The translations under genes were made by a program, and so were the position numbers. Below, one piece after another: positions 43,111-60,475 of a stretch of DNA of 64,000 bases. The stretch is from contig JAAOOA010000473.1 of the NCBI GenBank assembly GCA_012861695.1, positions 207,001-271,000 on the forward strand. Reading direction: 5' to 3'. The notes beneath the pieces were generated by a model. That model searched no databases. It saw only the letters and a list, made by a program, of their open reading frames with translations, and was not told where the DNA came from. This DNA comes from Trematomus loennbergii. Its lineage: Eukaryota; Chordata; Actinopteri; Perciformes; Nototheniidae. The stretch's first letter is position 1. Every line of letters starts with the position of its first letter.

Positions 43111-44938
43111 ACTTTATGATAAAAAGTACAAATCTATCCAGAAACATATTAGCAAGGCCAAGGTTGGGAGATACCACACATAATAAAACACTGCAGATAA
43201 TAAAATACGTATACCAATATATATATACTCAAGTCATTTGTTATATTTTATAGAATGTTTCCTTTTCCTTTGCTTTCAAAACTGCTCTATTTTTTCCATG
43301 ATATCAGTTTTTATACAATTAATTTATTCTGAGTGTTATAAAGTTGTGGAGACTGTTCTATTATTGTCATTGTACAGGTACAGCAAAATTAAAAAGCAAT
43401 CCTGTCCGTGTATATACACAGCAACAGCAATATGGTTATACGTACTACGATAAATAAATGCAGTTCAAATCTCATTGTTTGAAAACAGACAGGAAGTGAA
43501 ATGTGCAGTCAGAGGTGATCACTTAACGCTGGCAGCTATATTGTTTATCTGTAAGTAACGTGTTTTGTGAAACATGTCACCCAGTAGAGGCACAAGATAC
43601 AACTAGGAAATGCATTTGCTGCTGAAAATGCAGAAAAAAGCTGAATATTGTAATAGCTGAATGGTGACTAGCTGCTTTTAGCTACTAACTGCTGGACTTA
43701 GCGGAGAATGCAGAAAAGTGAAATGATTTGAATCAAAATGGTTACAGCTCAAATGCATGACTTTGTTGAAAACTGAAAGTGAAATGTTAAAACTGGAAGA
43801 GTAGGACAAATAGTGATGAAGCTTAATATTTCAAAGACAAGTAGAAAATGTTTCAACAACTACAGTAAATGTGTATTAAAGCAACCCTCTGTGATATATA
43901 GCTATGCGTAAACATATGTTTCAGTGAGGGAGGGGTCAGACTGAGTGAGGATGAACACTGTGCTTTGTTTCAGGAGGAAACTCAGTTATAGTCTCAGATC
44001 ACTTCCACATGTTTCCATCAGCTTCGTACGGCACCTTGGACATAACACAAGAAGAACATCCTGTTTTGTTTTTGAAAGACAAACCTTTATAATGATCCAA
44101 ACATTTCATTTGATCACACATCCATCAGTAAAGTCTGTTCATGATTTCATGATCAGTTTCACTTATCCACACCATACATGTGTTTCATCTCAGCTATTTC
44201 AAACAGAGTCACACATGATTTCCTTATTGATTATTATCATGATAAGTTATGTTCTATAAAACATCAGAGTACCCACTTTCTATTTGGACAACAACAACAA
44301 AACAACAATTAGTCTGCAAAACAATAACTGTAATATTATACAATGTATTTCCCCAGCAAAGACTCTAAGCTATTTACAGGAGAATAATAAATGATGTACT
44401 TATTGATTATGATCATGACAGGAAGTAATATCATTTTAAATAAACATGTTATGATGAAATAGTTGTTAGAACCATCTGGGAACTCATCGTTAGTTAATTT
44501 GGGGAACATAACATTTAATCTGTCAAAGTAATACATGTGATTATAAATGTCTCTGTTGATTTAGAAAGTGGATGACAGAATAAAATGTGTAGAATAAAAG
44601 AAGCTCTGCTGCTTTCTCTCTGAAGACTCGTGCGTTACAAGAGAAACAACAAACAATGAATCAAAAGAAATATCCAACAATATTTAGAGCAAAGTTTACA
44701 TATCAGTTCAGGTGAACAAGGATCCTCCTGAGCAGTGACAGCCTCCATGGCTACACAGACACAGGAAGGAGCCGGAAGAAAGTCCAACATCTACAGAACA
44801 ACTCATGAGAAGATGTTGAAGCACATCCCATCATGTTTGATTGACAGCTGATCTCTGCACAGTGAAGACATGAACAATCAGCTCTGATGGACACACGGTG
44901 AGTTTAAGAAGTAGAAGAGTTCCTCCAATGACTTCAGG

Positions 44939-46573
<1,635 letters not shown>

Positions 46574-46602
46574 TCACCTCTCAGTAGCAGCGAGTGTGTG
46601 AG

Positions 46603-46612
46603 TTTCACTTCC
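46603..46612 (-). promoter_or_regulatory. ETS-IRF composite element, TRIM copy 2
   Basis: GGAAGTGAAA on the minus strand, 31 bp upstream of the start codon. An AP-1-type TGAGTCA is at 46812-46818. Identical to copy 1. Confidence 0.5.
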
Positions 46613-46915
46613 TGAGAGCTGAAACTAGTGTGACAGGTTATCTGAACAGATGTGTGTGTGCAGTGAATGTGGCCTATCAGCTCTTGTCTTTACCCACATG
46701 TTGGTTACACCCCTCCTCCTCAGTGTGGATCTGAAGGGGAGGAACCAGGAAATACAGAGTGGAGCTGGCTGTGTCTGAGAGCAGGAAGAAGAGGGAGGGC
46801 TTATCAAACTCTGAGTCATTCCAGGAGGAGGAGCAGCGCTCAGACTCTGACCTACATATGGCAAGCCATTTGAGTATTTATTCCATATCCTTGATATCAG
46901 ACGGCAGCTGCCTAC

Positions 46916-47235
46916 ACTAGTTGGCTCTTTGATTTCACTTGTTAGATATATGGTCACTAGTTTGGCACTCTGCTTTACTAGTTAAATAAAACATTATACT
47001 AGTCACTCTTTTTCAGCAACTAGTGGCACTTTTGTCCGACTAGTCACCACATAAGCCTTACTAGTGACGCCATGGAGCAGCACTTGTAGCACCAAAGTCC
47101 CAACATGTAAGCTTTTGATGAACTAGTAGTGACCCTCTGACCGTATTAGTGACACTAAAAGTCTTACAAGTTAACTAGTGCGCTGCAAAAGCTCTGACAT
47201 GTTAACTAGTTACAAAAAAGAAGCAGAAATAGTTA
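46916..47235. repeat. ACTAGT-rich block, unit 2
   Basis: The same roughly 320-bp block as 39806-40125, with nearly all ACTAGT hexamers kept; one has become AATAGT near 47228. Confidence 0.85.
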
Positions 47236-47307
47236 AGTAGTGGGGCTCAAAATGGTACACGTTATACTACGGCCAGTAAATACACGCACACACACACACC
47301 ACACACC

Positions 47308-47423
<116 letters not shown>

Positions 47424-47744
47424 CGAAAAGGACTATTTCTCCTTTGTGTTGCAAATGCCTAAACACCTTTCATCCACCAACACATTTCCAGTCTCCAGTG
47501 CAGTAGGTCCCGTGGTGCCCAGTGCTTCATGAGCAGATGTGCTGTATAATACTCGTGGTTATGAAGACACTCTTATTTTATTTTTTGCATCGGCTGCATG
47601 TTAATACAGACGCATGTGAAGAGTCTCCCCCCCCCCCCCCCCTGCTTGTAGAGACTATGAAGTATCAGCATTAACAGTCTGTCGTCTCATGCCTTGTGAC
47701 TTGTGCAAAACCTCTACACACACACGAACACACACACACACACG

Positions 47745-47814
<70 letters not shown>

Positions 47815-47890
47815 ACACACACACACAAAAACACAGCGTCAGTCAGATTTTTTTCCTTGCATCACAGCAGCACAACAACAAGACACATAT

Positions 47891-48204
47891 TTAAAGAGGC
47901 CTATTATGCTTTTTGGGGGGTTTACCCCTTGACTGTAGTGTGTTCTATAGGTTTCTGTGCATGTCAATGGTCTGCAGAGGCTAAAATCCCTGTGTTCCCT
48001 CAATTGGACTCCTTTGTTTACTCCAACACAGGTACGTGATAGGCTAAAGGGGCGGGACATCTCTAAGAACAATCACAACAGAGCCGGCCAGCTCACCAAT
48101 CAGAGCAGACTGGGCTCTGGTTTCCGACAGAGGGTGAAAAGATGGAAAAAGTATGTAAACATGTAGGGGCACAACATACACATATGAGAGCATAATTATT
48201 TTAA
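47891..48204. mobile_element. TTAA-flanked MITE, unit 2
   Basis: Begins TTAAAGAGGCCTATTATGC (one C fewer than unit 1) and ends GAGCATAATTATTTTAA. It lies in the same position as in unit 1. Confidence 0.8.
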
Positions 48205-48526
48205 GACAAGAAACAAACATTTGATATAATATTCAATCACAAATTTGGGATTTTACCCGTATTTAATTCAGGATTGTTTGTGCACATAAAGAGTGCCTTA
48301 TTTAACAATTCTTTTTTTTAAAGGTTAATAATTAATATTTACTCTTCAGCACATGATTTGGCTCGATGACAATGTCGATATATTATTATTATAGTAGGTG
48401 GATTCATAGACTGTTTGACTTGTGGAGAAAACCTTGGACCATTGTAGTGTTCATAATCACAAACACATTGAGTGTACTCACCTAAAAATGACCTTTTTTG
48501 CAGATGTATTTAATGTGGTCTTTCCA

Positions 48527-48562
<36 letters not shown>

Positions 48563-49559
48563 CACACCACACACACACACACACCACACCAAACACACAC
48601 ACACAACACCACACACACACACACACACACACACCACACACACACACACACACACAACACACACAGCCTGTAACTATGGACTACTACTGCCCCACCTCAT
48701 AGTGTACAAAATGGCCTCTGGTTACTGTGATTTATTTTTAATTTTTTAAAGCTAATTTAGAGAACACTACCAAACAGTGTGTCGTTGCTGTAATGTAAGG
48801 CTGACTTTCCCACATTTCACCCCCCCCCCCTCTTCTGCCCGACAACACTACGGACGCTGAAATGAAATGTTTTTTTTTGTGTTTTGTTTAGAGAGAAAAG
48901 GGCTCTCTGTCAAATCACACACATGTTATGGTCACTATTACAATATTAAGACTGCAGAAATGCAATGTAAGGCATCATGATGACACAATCGTAAATGCAT
49001 TAAATATATATATATATGACTGTGCTTTGAAGAGAGGTTCAAATGTGTGTTTGTGATGCCTTACATGTTTAACTCCCTGTATCCAGCCACAAAGCACACC
49101 CGTTCTGTTACTCTCCCACGCGTAAGGATTTGCACTTTTACATAGAAGCCTATTAAGTTATTTGAATTAAAAATCGCAAATTTTTCGGGAATATTTGTAC
49201 AGGTTGTGTAAATGGTTGTGTATAACTGTTGCTGTTTAACAGTTTCTTTGAGTTCAACTGTAAATGACATCTGAATTTCCTCCTCTTCCTCCTCTTCCTT
49301 CCTCATGCCTTGATTCTCCCAACTTTTTTTTTTGTTTTTAATAAATGTCGCATTAACAGCTCCTCGTGGTTCCATGTTTTATTTTGAAATGGTGTCAAAA
49401 ATTATGCCTGTGTGACTTTTTCTGTAGAATGTTCTTTTTGTAGTTTCTGTATAAACTGTAAACATGAAGTAATCCGCTGAAAATATTAAAGCCTAAAGGT
49501 GTTTTCGCCTGCAGAAAAAAAACGAGGTCTTTGGGAATCCTTACTGAGCCAACAGCAGA

Positions 49560-50860
49560 GTGTTAAAGTAACTAAGTACATTTACTCAAGCACTGAACTC
49601 AAGTGCAATTCTGAGGTACTTGTATTTCAATTTGATGCTACTGTGTACTTCTTCTCCACTACAGTTCAGAGTACATCGTGTACTTTTCCTCCACTACATG
49701 TATTTAATACCTTTAGTTACTTCACAGATCTGAGATGAATGATGTGAAATATAATCAAGTGTTAAATCAGACTTTAGTTCCACCTGGAGTAAATTCACAA
49801 GCTACCCTGCAGTATACAAAGTCATTCAAACTAGCTGCACCTTTACCAGCTTGAGAACACTTTCATGATCAATCATTATAAAACATATCATATATATTAT
49901 CTGAAATGGACCAATCTGCACAATGACTACTTTCACTATCGCTACTTTAACTATATTTTGATGAGAATACTTTTTACTTTTACTTGAGGAAATTTTGAAT
50001 GCAGGACTTTACTGAAACAGAGTATTACACTCTTGTACTTCTACTTTTATCAAGTACAAGATTGAGTACTTCTACTTTTACTCAAGTACAAGATCTGAGT
50101 ACTTCTACTTTTACTCAAGTACAAGCTCTGAGTACTTCTACTTGACTCAAGTACAAGCTCTGAGTACTTCTACTTTGACTCAAGTACAAGATCTGAGTAC
50201 TTCTACTTTTACTCAAGTACAAGATCTGAGTACTCTACTTTTACTCAAGTACAAGATCTGAGTACTTCTACTTTTACTCAAGTACAAGATCTGAGTACTT
50301 CTACTTTACTCAAGTACAACCTCTGAGACATTCTACTTTTACTCAAGTACAAGATCTGAGTACTTCTACTTTTACTCAAGTACAAGATCTGAGTACTTCT
50401 ACTTTTACTCAAGTACAAGATCTGAGTACTTCTACTGTTACTCAAGTACAAGATCTGAGTACTTCTACTTTTACTCAAGTACAAGATCCGAGTACTTCTA
50501 CTTTTACTCAAGTACAAGATCCGAGTACTTCTACTTTTACTCAAGTACAAGATCTGAGTACTTCTACTGTTACTCAAGTACAAGATCTGAGTACTTTACT
50601 TTTACTCAAGTACAAGATCCGAGAGTACTTCTACTTTTACTCAAGTACAAGATCCGAGTACTTCTACTTTTACTCAAGTACAAGATCTGAGTACTTCTAC
50701 TTTTACTCAAGTACAAGATCCGAGTACTTCTACTTTTACTCAAGTACAAGATCGAGTATTCTACTTTACTCAAGTACAAGACCTGAGTACTTCTACTTTT
50801 ACTTGAGTAACATTTGAATGCAGGACTTTTACTGTAACAGAGTATGGCAATTGTAATTAA
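49560..50860 (+). mobile_element. 33-bp minisatellite element, unit 3 (about 23 copies)
   Basis: Same element, with the longest array (50030-50805). Several units have lost one base, so the 11-residue frame is interrupted. Confidence 0.87.
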
Positions 50861-52712
50861 ATAAAGTACTTTATGATAAAAAGTACAAATCTATCCAGAA
50901 ACATATTAACAAGGCCAAGGTTGGGAGATACCACACATAATAAAACACTGCAGATAATAAAATACGTATACCAATATATATATACTCAAGTCATTTGTTA
51001 TATTTTATAGAATGTTCCTTTTCCTTTGCTTTCAAAAACTGGCTCTATTTTTTCCATTATATCAGTTTTATACAATTAATTTATTTCTGAGTGTTAATAA
51101 AGTTGAGTTGTGGAGACTGTTCTATTATTGTCATTGTACAGGTACAGCAAAATTAAAAAGCAATCCTGTCCGTGTATATCTACACATCAACAGCAACAGC
51201 AATATGGTTATACGTACATACGATAAATAAATGCAGTTCAAATCTCATTGTTTGAAAACAGACAGGAAGTGAAATGTGCATGTCAGAGGTGATCACTTAA
51301 CGCTGGCAGCTATATTTGTTTATCTGTAAGTAACGTGTTTTGTGAAACATGTCACAGTAGAGGCACAAGATACAACTAGGAAATGCATTTGCTGCTGAAA
51401 ATGCAGAAAAAGCTGAATATTGTAATAGCTGAATGGTGACTGGCTGCTTTTAGCTACTAACTGCTGGACTTAGCGGAGAAATGCAGAAAAGTGAAATGAT
51501 TTGAATCAAAAATGGTTACAGCTCAAATGCACTGACTTTGTTGAAAGCTTGAAGGTGAAATGTTAAACTGGAAGAGTAGGACAAATAGTGATGAAGCTTA
51601 ATATTTCAAAGACAAGTAGAAAAGGTTTCAACAACTACAGTAAATGTGTATTAAAGCAACCCTCCTGTGATATATAGCTATGCGTAAACATATGTTTCAG
51701 TGAGGGGGGGTCAGACTGAGTGAGGATGAACACTGTGCTTTGTTTCAGGAGGAAACTCAGTTATAGTCTCAGATCACTTCCACATGTTCTCCATCAGCTT
51801 CGTACGGCACCTTGGACATAACACAAGAAGAACATCCTGTTTTTGTTTTTGAAAGACAAACCTTTATTAATGATCCAAACATTTCATTTGATCACACATC
51901 CCATCAGTAAAGTCTGTTCAATGATTTCATGATCAGTTTCACTTTATCCACACCATACATGTGTTTCATCTCAGCTATTTCAAACAGAATCACACATGAT
52001 TTCCTTATTGATTATTATCATGATAAGTTATGTTCTATAAAACATCAGAGTACCCACTTTCTATTTGGACAACAACAACAACAACAATTAGTCTGCAAAA
52101 CAATAACTGTAATATTATACAATGTATTTCCCAAGCAAAGACTCTAAGCTATTTACAGGAGAATAATAAATGATGTACTTATTGATTATGATCATGACAG
52201 AAGTAATATCATTTTAAATAAACATGTTATGATGAAATAAGTGTTATAACCATCTGGGAACTCATGTTAGTTAATTTGGGCAACAATAACATTTAATCTG
52301 TCAAATAATACATGTGATTATAAATGTCTCTGTTGTTTTAGAAAGTGTGGCCAGAATAAAATGTGTAGAATAAAAGAAGCTCTGCTGCTTTCTCTCTGAA
52401 GACTCGTGCATTACAAGAGAAACAACAACATGAATCAAAAGAAATATCCAACACATATTTAGAGCAAAGTTTACATATCAGTTCAGGTGAACAAGGATCC
52501 TCCTGAGCAGTGACAGCCTCCATGGCTACACAGACCAGGAAGGAGCCGGAAGAAAGTCCAACATCTACAGAACAACTCATGAGAAGATGTTGAAGCACAT
52601 CCCATCATGTTTGATTGACAGCTGATCTCTGCACAGTGAAGACATGAACAATCAGCTCTGATGGACACACGGTGAGTTTAAGAAGTAGAAGAGTTCCTCC
52701 AATGACTTCAGG

Positions 52713-54355
52713 CTATTTGAGTTTACAAAACTCAGCAGTGTCTCCATAATATAAAAGACAAACTCCAGCATGTAGCGGCTGAGTGAATGTGGTCTGCACT
52801 CTGTGGAGGAGAGTCATGGTTTCAGAGACGCTGTAGAAGGACAGAACACCTGCTCTGTGATCCAGGTACACTCCTACTCTGGAGGACAGAGGACCTGAGA
52901 CGGGAGTGTGATACTGTTGTAACGAAATGAATAACTGTTTTGGTTACAATCTAAGGACCAAGATTTGTCATTGTCCAAATACTTTCCCCCCTGCTCTGCT
53001 GATATTCTTGTATGCGACTGCTACACAACTCCTCCCCTCTCCACTCCACCTCCCAGTAACAACGTCCAGTCAGACTCTCTCTACTCAGGACCTGAGGATA
53101 ATAAGTGAATCTGTCTGGGTGACTAGAATAAGACTGTTGTTGTTCATGATGTTGCTTTTCTGCTCCCCTCAGATAATACCAGCTGTGTGTTGCTGTGTTT
53201 GGATCCAGAGTGATCTCCTGTGAATATGTTAAGAACCCAGCTCTGGTGGTGGGCTCTGCTGCTGACAGTAAAACATCCACTTCAGTCGGTGAGACGTTTG
53301 TCCATTCCTCTCTCAGGACGTCCTGTAGTTTGTCTCTGACTGCTGACAGGGCCGCCGTCACGTCCTCAAAGTAGCTCAGAGGACGGATGTTGATGCTGGA
53401 TGAGTGTGTAGGTTCACTGAGGGCTGACAGTGAGGGGTAGCTGTGCAGAAACTGGTTGTGATCCTCTGTGTGAGACAGCAGCTTCAGCTCAGCGTCTCTC
53501 CTCTTCAGCTCAGAGATCTCCTGCTCCAGCTTCTCCTGAAGCTCTTTGACTCGACTCACTTCTCTCTTCTGCTGGGATCTGACCTGCTGCTTCACATCAG
53601 AGCTTCTTTTCTCCATGAGACGGATCAGCTCAGTGAACATCTTCTCACTGTCCTCCACTGCTTTATCAGCAGAGCCATTGACGGCCTCCACCTCCTGCTG
53701 AAGCAGCTTCACCTCCTTCTCTCCGTCCTGGATTCTCTGCTGGATGTTTAGTCGACTCCCCTCCAGCTCTCTCTGCCTCTCAGTCCTCTCTGCTGCAGCT
53801 GACACCGTGTCGTGGCCTTTGTGTTCGTCCATAGAGCAGATATAACAGATACACTGCTGATCAGTGCGGCAGAACAGCTTCATCACCTCGTCGTGACGAG
53901 AGCAGATGTTCTCCTGGAGCTTCTTGGAGGGCTCCACCAGCTTGTGTTTTTTAAGAGCTGTCATAATGAGGCTGGAGGTGTTTGTCACAGTAAGAGGCCA
54001 GACACACGAGGCAGGACTTACAGGCTCTCAGTTTCCTCCCAGTGCAGACATCACAGGCCACATCTTCAGCTCCAGCATAGCAGAGATCAGCAGGAGCAGG
54101 TGGGGGTCCAGTCTTCTTCAGCTCCTCCACTAAAGCTGCTAACATGGTGTTTTCAGCAGGACAGGCCTCGGTGTGAAGCTCTGCCTACACTGAGGGCAGC
54201 TGTGGATCTTCTTCTCATCCTCTCCGTCCCAGAAGCCTGTAATACACTTCATGCAGTAGCTGTGTCCACAGGAATAGTCACCGGATCCTTCAGTAGATCC
54301 AGACAGATGGACAAGAAAAGGTTTCCCGGTCCAGCTGAACTCCTTTCTGCGCCAT
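52713..54355 (-). CDS. TRIM E3 ubiquitin ligase, copy 3, frame-broken
   Basis: Same architecture: ATG 54355-54353, TAG 52715-52713. It has the longest open stretch of the three (53988-52951, 345 codons), covering [13 protein letters not shown]-box 2, the coiled coil and the start of the PRY/SPRY through [11 protein letters not shown]. Upstream, 54145-53951 keeps B-box 1 and 54360-54139 keeps most of the RING ([14 protein letters not shown]). The RING start retains the TTTTCTTGT bases lost in copy 2 but has lost a different base. Lesions in the B30.2 end break the frame again. Best preserved copy overall. Confidence 0.89.
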
Positions 54356-54385
54356 TTCACCTCTCAGTAGCAGCGAGTGTGTGAG

Positions 54386-54395
54386 TTTCACTTCC
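54386..54395 (-). promoter_or_regulatory. ETS-IRF composite element, TRIM copy 3
   Basis: GGAAGTGAAA on the minus strand, 31 bp upstream of the start codon. TGAGTCA is at 54596-54602. Conserved with the other copies. Confidence 0.5.
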
Positions 54396-54697
54396 TGAGA
54401 GCTGAAACTAGTGTGACAGGTTATCTGAACAGGAGTGTGTGTGCAGTGAATGTGGCCTATCAGCTCTTGTTCTTTACCCACATGTTGGTTACACCCCTCC
54501 TCCTCAGTGTGGATCTGAAGGGGAGGAACCAGGAAATACAGAGTGGAGCTGGCTGTGTCTGAGAGCAGGAAGAAGAGGGAGGGCTTATCAAACTCTGAGT
54601 CATCCAGGAGGAGGAGCAGCGCTCAGACTCTGACCTACATATGGCAAGCCATTTGAGTATTTATTCCATATCCTTGATATCAGACGGCAGCTGCCTA

Positions 54698-55018
54698 CAC
54701 TAGTTGGCTCTTTGATTTCACTTGTTAGATATATGGTCACTAGTTTGGCACTCTGCTTTACTAGTTCAATAAAACATTATACTAGTCACTCTTTTTCAGC
54801 AACTAGTGGCACTTTTGTCCGACTAGTCACCACATAAGCCTTACTAGTGACGCCATGGAGCAGCACTTGTAGCACCAAAGTCCCAACATGTAAGCTTTTG
54901 ATGAACTAGTAGTGACCCTCTGACCGTATTAGTGACACTAAAAGTCTTACAAGTTAACTAGTGCGCTGCAAAAGCTCTGACATGTTAACTAGTTACAAAA
55001 AAGAAGCAGAACTAGTTA
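54698..55018. repeat. ACTAGT-rich block, unit 3
   Basis: Third copy of the ACTAGT-rich segment, almost unchanged. Confidence 0.85.
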
Positions 55019-55078
55019 AGTAGTGGGGCTCAAAATGTGTACACGTTATACTACGGCCAGTATAACACACACACACAC

Positions 55079-56370
<1,292 letters not shown>

Positions 56371-56371
56371 C

Positions 56372-56404
<33 letters not shown>

Positions 56405-56429
56405 GTCTCTCCTCTCTTCTCTCGCTCTG

Positions 56430-56486
<57 letters not shown>

Positions 56487-56491
56487 GTGTC

Positions 56492-56570
<79 letters not shown>

Positions 56571-56580
56571 GTCTCTCTCT
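56372..56580 (+). repeat. (CT)n microsatellite
   Basis: About 200 bp of CT dinucleotide with occasional G, forming an open false frame of alternating Ser/Leu. Confidence 0.95.
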
Positions 56581-56779
56581 CACAACATGCGCTCGTGCAC
56601 ACACACACAGATGCCCCTCCGTGACGATAACAAATAATAATAACACATTTGAATAGTGTGGGGGACACAAACGGGATTTTGAAAAGTGGGGGGGACATGT
56701 CCCCACTGTCCCAGTGGAAATTACGCCCATGGTTTTAAAGTGAAAAATTATTTTCCTCCTGTGGTTTCTTTGACTGCTG

Positions 56780-58140
56780 TCAGAGTGTGTGTGCATGAGT
56801 GGGGTCCACATACACACACCGTCTGGTTTCTAAGCATAAGTGGGGTCTATATATTTACACTGTTCAGATGTTAGGCACCATTGGGGTCACTCACACACAC
56901 ACTGAAAGCAAGCCATTCAAACACACACACAAATACACACACACTGACCACACACAGAGACCCCCCAACATACAGCACACACACATAATTGGCATCACTT
57001 TACACACTATATTACACACAAACACTTACACACACACACACTTATACACACACACAAACATACAAACTGAGGTACCGACTTTTAGATGGTGTCCATATGT
57101 ACACACAGTCTGGTTTTGGGGTATACGTGGGGTCACTTCACGCACTGTCTTAGACACACACACACACACACACACACACACAACACACCACACACACACA
57201 CCACACACACACACACACACCACAACACACACACAACACACACACACCACCAGCAGTTTGTTATTCTATTGGTCTTTGGGTTAATAAATGTTGTATTGAA
57301 CATCCCATCAGTGTGTTTATACTCAGTTATATTAAGGCATTAATATTTGTGTAGAGACAACTCAAAGTGTTTGTCCTCCAACACGTTCTAACACCTCTAT
57401 TATATCATTTACACTGATCTCTATTATTGCATATTTGAATGAGTTTGCCTACACCATTGTTCATTATTGTGAATTACCTGTGGTTGATATAGTGTGTGTG
57501 TATGAGTGGGGTCCAAATACACACACCGTCAGGTTTTTAAGCATAAGTGGGGTCAATATACACACTGTTTTACACACACAAACACACACAAACAAAACAC
57601 ATGTACACCTACTCTTACGCACACACATTTACATTGACACCACACACACAGAGGTACTGAGGTGGGATCCATATATACACACAGTCTCTTTTTTAGGCAT
57701 CAGTGGGGTCACTTTAAATACACACGTACACACACACACACACACAAAGTCTTACATCAAGTTTTATCACCAAATACTTTGATATTTGTCAAACACACTC
57801 ACACAAATGCACACACACTCACACACATCACACACACAGAGACACACCAACTTACATGCACACAAAAACACACACACACACACACACAGAAAAACATACA
57901 CACACACTTGAGGACACCCCCCCCCCCCTTCTGAAGGTGGTACAGCATGGATCAGATCAGGCAGGATCCTGGAGTAAACACAGAGATCATCATCATCAGA
58001 AAGAGCAGAGGTCACTGCCTGGAAGCAGCTTCCTGAGACGTTCAGCTACTGACCTGTAGGGGGCGACACACACACACCATCTGGTTTATAGACATACATT
58101 CACAAAGTCTGGGTTTTAGACAGATGTGGGTTCCATATAT
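56780..58140 (+). repeat. Degenerate GTGGGGTC / CA-rich repeat field
   Basis: GAGTGGGGTCCACATACACACACCGT recurs as variants near 56798, 56840, 56880, 57085, 57128, 57505, 57550, 57660 and 57700, each followed by CACACTGT or CAGTCTGG and CA-rich stretches. It is a long-decayed tandem family with a unit of roughly 40-60 bp. No gene is visible here. Confidence 0.7.
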
Positions 58141-58152
58141 TCATGCTGTCTT

Positions 58153-58771
58153 CAGGCACGTGCACACATAGACCTCAAAGTGGGCTTGAGCCCTGCCCTT
58201 TTTCTTCCTCCAGAGAAAGTGCCCTTTTTATGGGGTGCTTTTCTTTTCTTTTTAAATAAATGAATATGTATCTACTGCTGTTTGCGCACACTTTCCAAAA
58301 ATATATCGATTGAATAAAAATAAAAATATCAGGTCGGGAGATTAGACTGAAGTTCCGCTGCTCTCTCTCCCCTCCCTCCCTCCCTCCCTCCCATTGATTT
58401 TGAAGTGTTATTATTTGAATACCACAAAAATAATTCAAAGGACTTAATGTTGTGCTAAAATAAACTAATTATTTTAGCAATTTTAACTAGTAGCATAGAA
58501 AACATGCACATTGTGGCATAGTTTCCTTTGTTGATGTCTGCTCTTGTAGTGAATACTAAGTAGACCATTGTCTCTGTGTTAACTGATTATTTTGTAGAAT
58601 TATGTTGAGTATTAAACAATTGCGTGAGTGTATTAAAATTAATTGGTCGGTAAGCCAGAGATGTGCAACTATATTTAACTTTTAGTTTTACATTTTTTAA
58701 ATAAAGATTATGGGATGTGCCCTTTTTCTCACTTGAGCCCCTGCCCCCCAAAATGTCTGTGCACGTCCCTG
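58153..58771. mobile_element. hAT-type non-autonomous element with exact 8-bp duplication
   Basis: Ends are CAGGCACGTGCACA and TGTGCACGTCCCTG, imperfect inverted repeats. It is flanked on both sides by GCTGTCTT (58145-58152 and 58772-58779). It is 619 bp with no transposase. Confidence 0.88.
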
Positions 58772-58775
58772 GCTG

Positions 58776-58898
<123 letters not shown>

Positions 58899-59544
58899 TA
58901 CCAGGTCATATTAAAACAGGTACAGGTCAGCTAGTTAATGTCTGCAGTTAGTGATAGGGGAGTGAGGCGTTCAGGTGACAGCAGAAGGTGGGAACTGGCA
59001 GTATCTCTTTCCTCTGTGGGTCCTCCTAATGTAATTGTTGCTGTAGCACATGTGTCAGTGTGATGATGGTGCACCATGACTCATCTGAATTGAAGGAGCA
59101 TATTCTCTAAACTGAACTGTTGCTTTAACTCTGAATATGTGACTTCTCTGTATGAACGTGTTATTCTCAGCTAGAGTAAACTGGTGAAATGACTCCAGTG
59201 AGTTCACTGACGTGTTCCTGAGATGATAGAAAACTCTGTTTACCTTATCTTCTGATTTCTCCTCAGGACTCCAGGCTGAAGGAGAACACAACTCAACAGG
59301 TAAAGTGCTCAGTTTATTCACCCTGTTACTCTTGAAGTGATTACAGTCTGTAAACAACCTTTATCATAAAGCATGATGTAGTTTAAAGACTTCACCACTA
59401 ACTGATCCTAGTTTCATCATTTTATGATTTTACCATGTTTGTGAAACCAGGATATACTTCAAAGGTAAACAACAAACCATCATCACCTTTTCATCACCAC
59501 CACTTTTCATGATTATACTTTATAAATACCATCAGATCATCACA

Positions 59545-59930
59545 TTGAAAAGGAATCTAACTTCGATACAACCAACGTTAATATCTAGGCCGTCTCCGAT
59601 ACCGAACTCCGGTGCTGATAAGGCTCCGGTGAACGGCCGTCCAATCTTTTTAGGACTTCAAAACCCCCCAGAATCTACACGCAAGAGCAACGTAATCTGC
59701 TTAGGGGGCGTGTACAGCGTGGCCTCTAACACCAAACTGCCCGTCGTATCCCTATTTAGGCACTCCAGCCTCGGATGTCCGACCGCTAGGATAGCAAAAC
59801 GGAGTGTATAGTGTAGTAGGTGTTGGTGGGCTGGTAGAACCCCAGAGCAGTATCTAAACTGCCCCTGGAGGAGAAACCCTGTGTCGTTGGGAGACTCCTT
59901 GGTAATTAGGGCAGCTTCAGGACCCACAAT
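59545..59930 (-). other. Unrecognised minus-strand coding-like segment
   Basis: Minus frames at 59927-59658 and in the adjoining 59650-59545 look protein-like (for example ILAVGHPRLE and GRPFTGALSAPEFGIGDG) but are split across frames near 59660 and 59780. I do not recognise the family. AVGHP faintly recalls a viral capsid motif, which is too weak to use. It could be a decayed viral or transposon gene. Confidence 0.25.
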
Positions 59931-60149
59931 CCCTAACCCCCAATTTTGATCCCCTTATACCAATTAAAACAATGCAAAAGTAATATTAAACCCAGCCAGA
60001 GTCCAACATTAATAAAGTGAGCCTAACCCATAATGTGAAACTATAGTTTAACCTTAGCAGAGTTTCTATTCCCCTTAAACAATTTAAAATCCAAATGATC
60101 AACTAATGTCAGCTTTTTCCAAGGAAGGGTGTTCTTACCTCACTCTAAG

Positions 60150-60475
60150 ACCAAGCAGATACCTTCAGAGACCACGAGAGAGACCAGGAATTGGGTCGAA
60201 ATGTACAAAGTACAAACCGGTTTTATTAAGGTTTTAACAAAAATAGCGGATTTACAAGAATCCAAAAAATAACAAAAGACACAAAGTCAAAATACAAAAG
60301 CAACAGGTTCACAAGTCAAATGTCCTCAAAAAGACGTCTAAAAGAGCCCAAGCCCAGGCTCAGGCCCAGGGCTTGGGCCTCAGAAAACTTCCCCCAGCTC
60401 TCAAGCTCTCAAGCCTTCAAGCCTCAAACAGCCTAACAAACCCCCCTTTCTCTTCACACATCATCTTTTATAGTC
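60150..60475 (-). promoter_or_regulatory. LTR-like promoter/polyA module (minus strand)
   Basis: On the minus strand a TATA box (TATAAAAG, 60472-60465) is followed about 240 bp later by AATAAAACC (60227-60222). A TG-rich stretch (TTTGTACTTTGTACATTT) and a GAGGTAAGA donor-like site near 60140 come next. The order TATA, R-like region, AATAAA, U5-like region fits a retroviral-type LTR. No TG...CA boundary, primer-binding site or paired LTR was found, so this is tentative. Confidence 0.4.

Noticed and set aside
59267..59299. Possible 33-bp exon (DSRLKENTTQQ) between CCTCAG and GTAAAG
   Set aside because: Splice-like borders are present but it is too short to identify and has no neighbouring exon to join.
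59658..59811. Similarity of an AVGHP-containing stretch to a papillomavirus-type capsid motif
   Set aside because: The match is only a few residues, the frames are broken and no other capsid landmarks are seen. It was kept only as an unrecognised segment.
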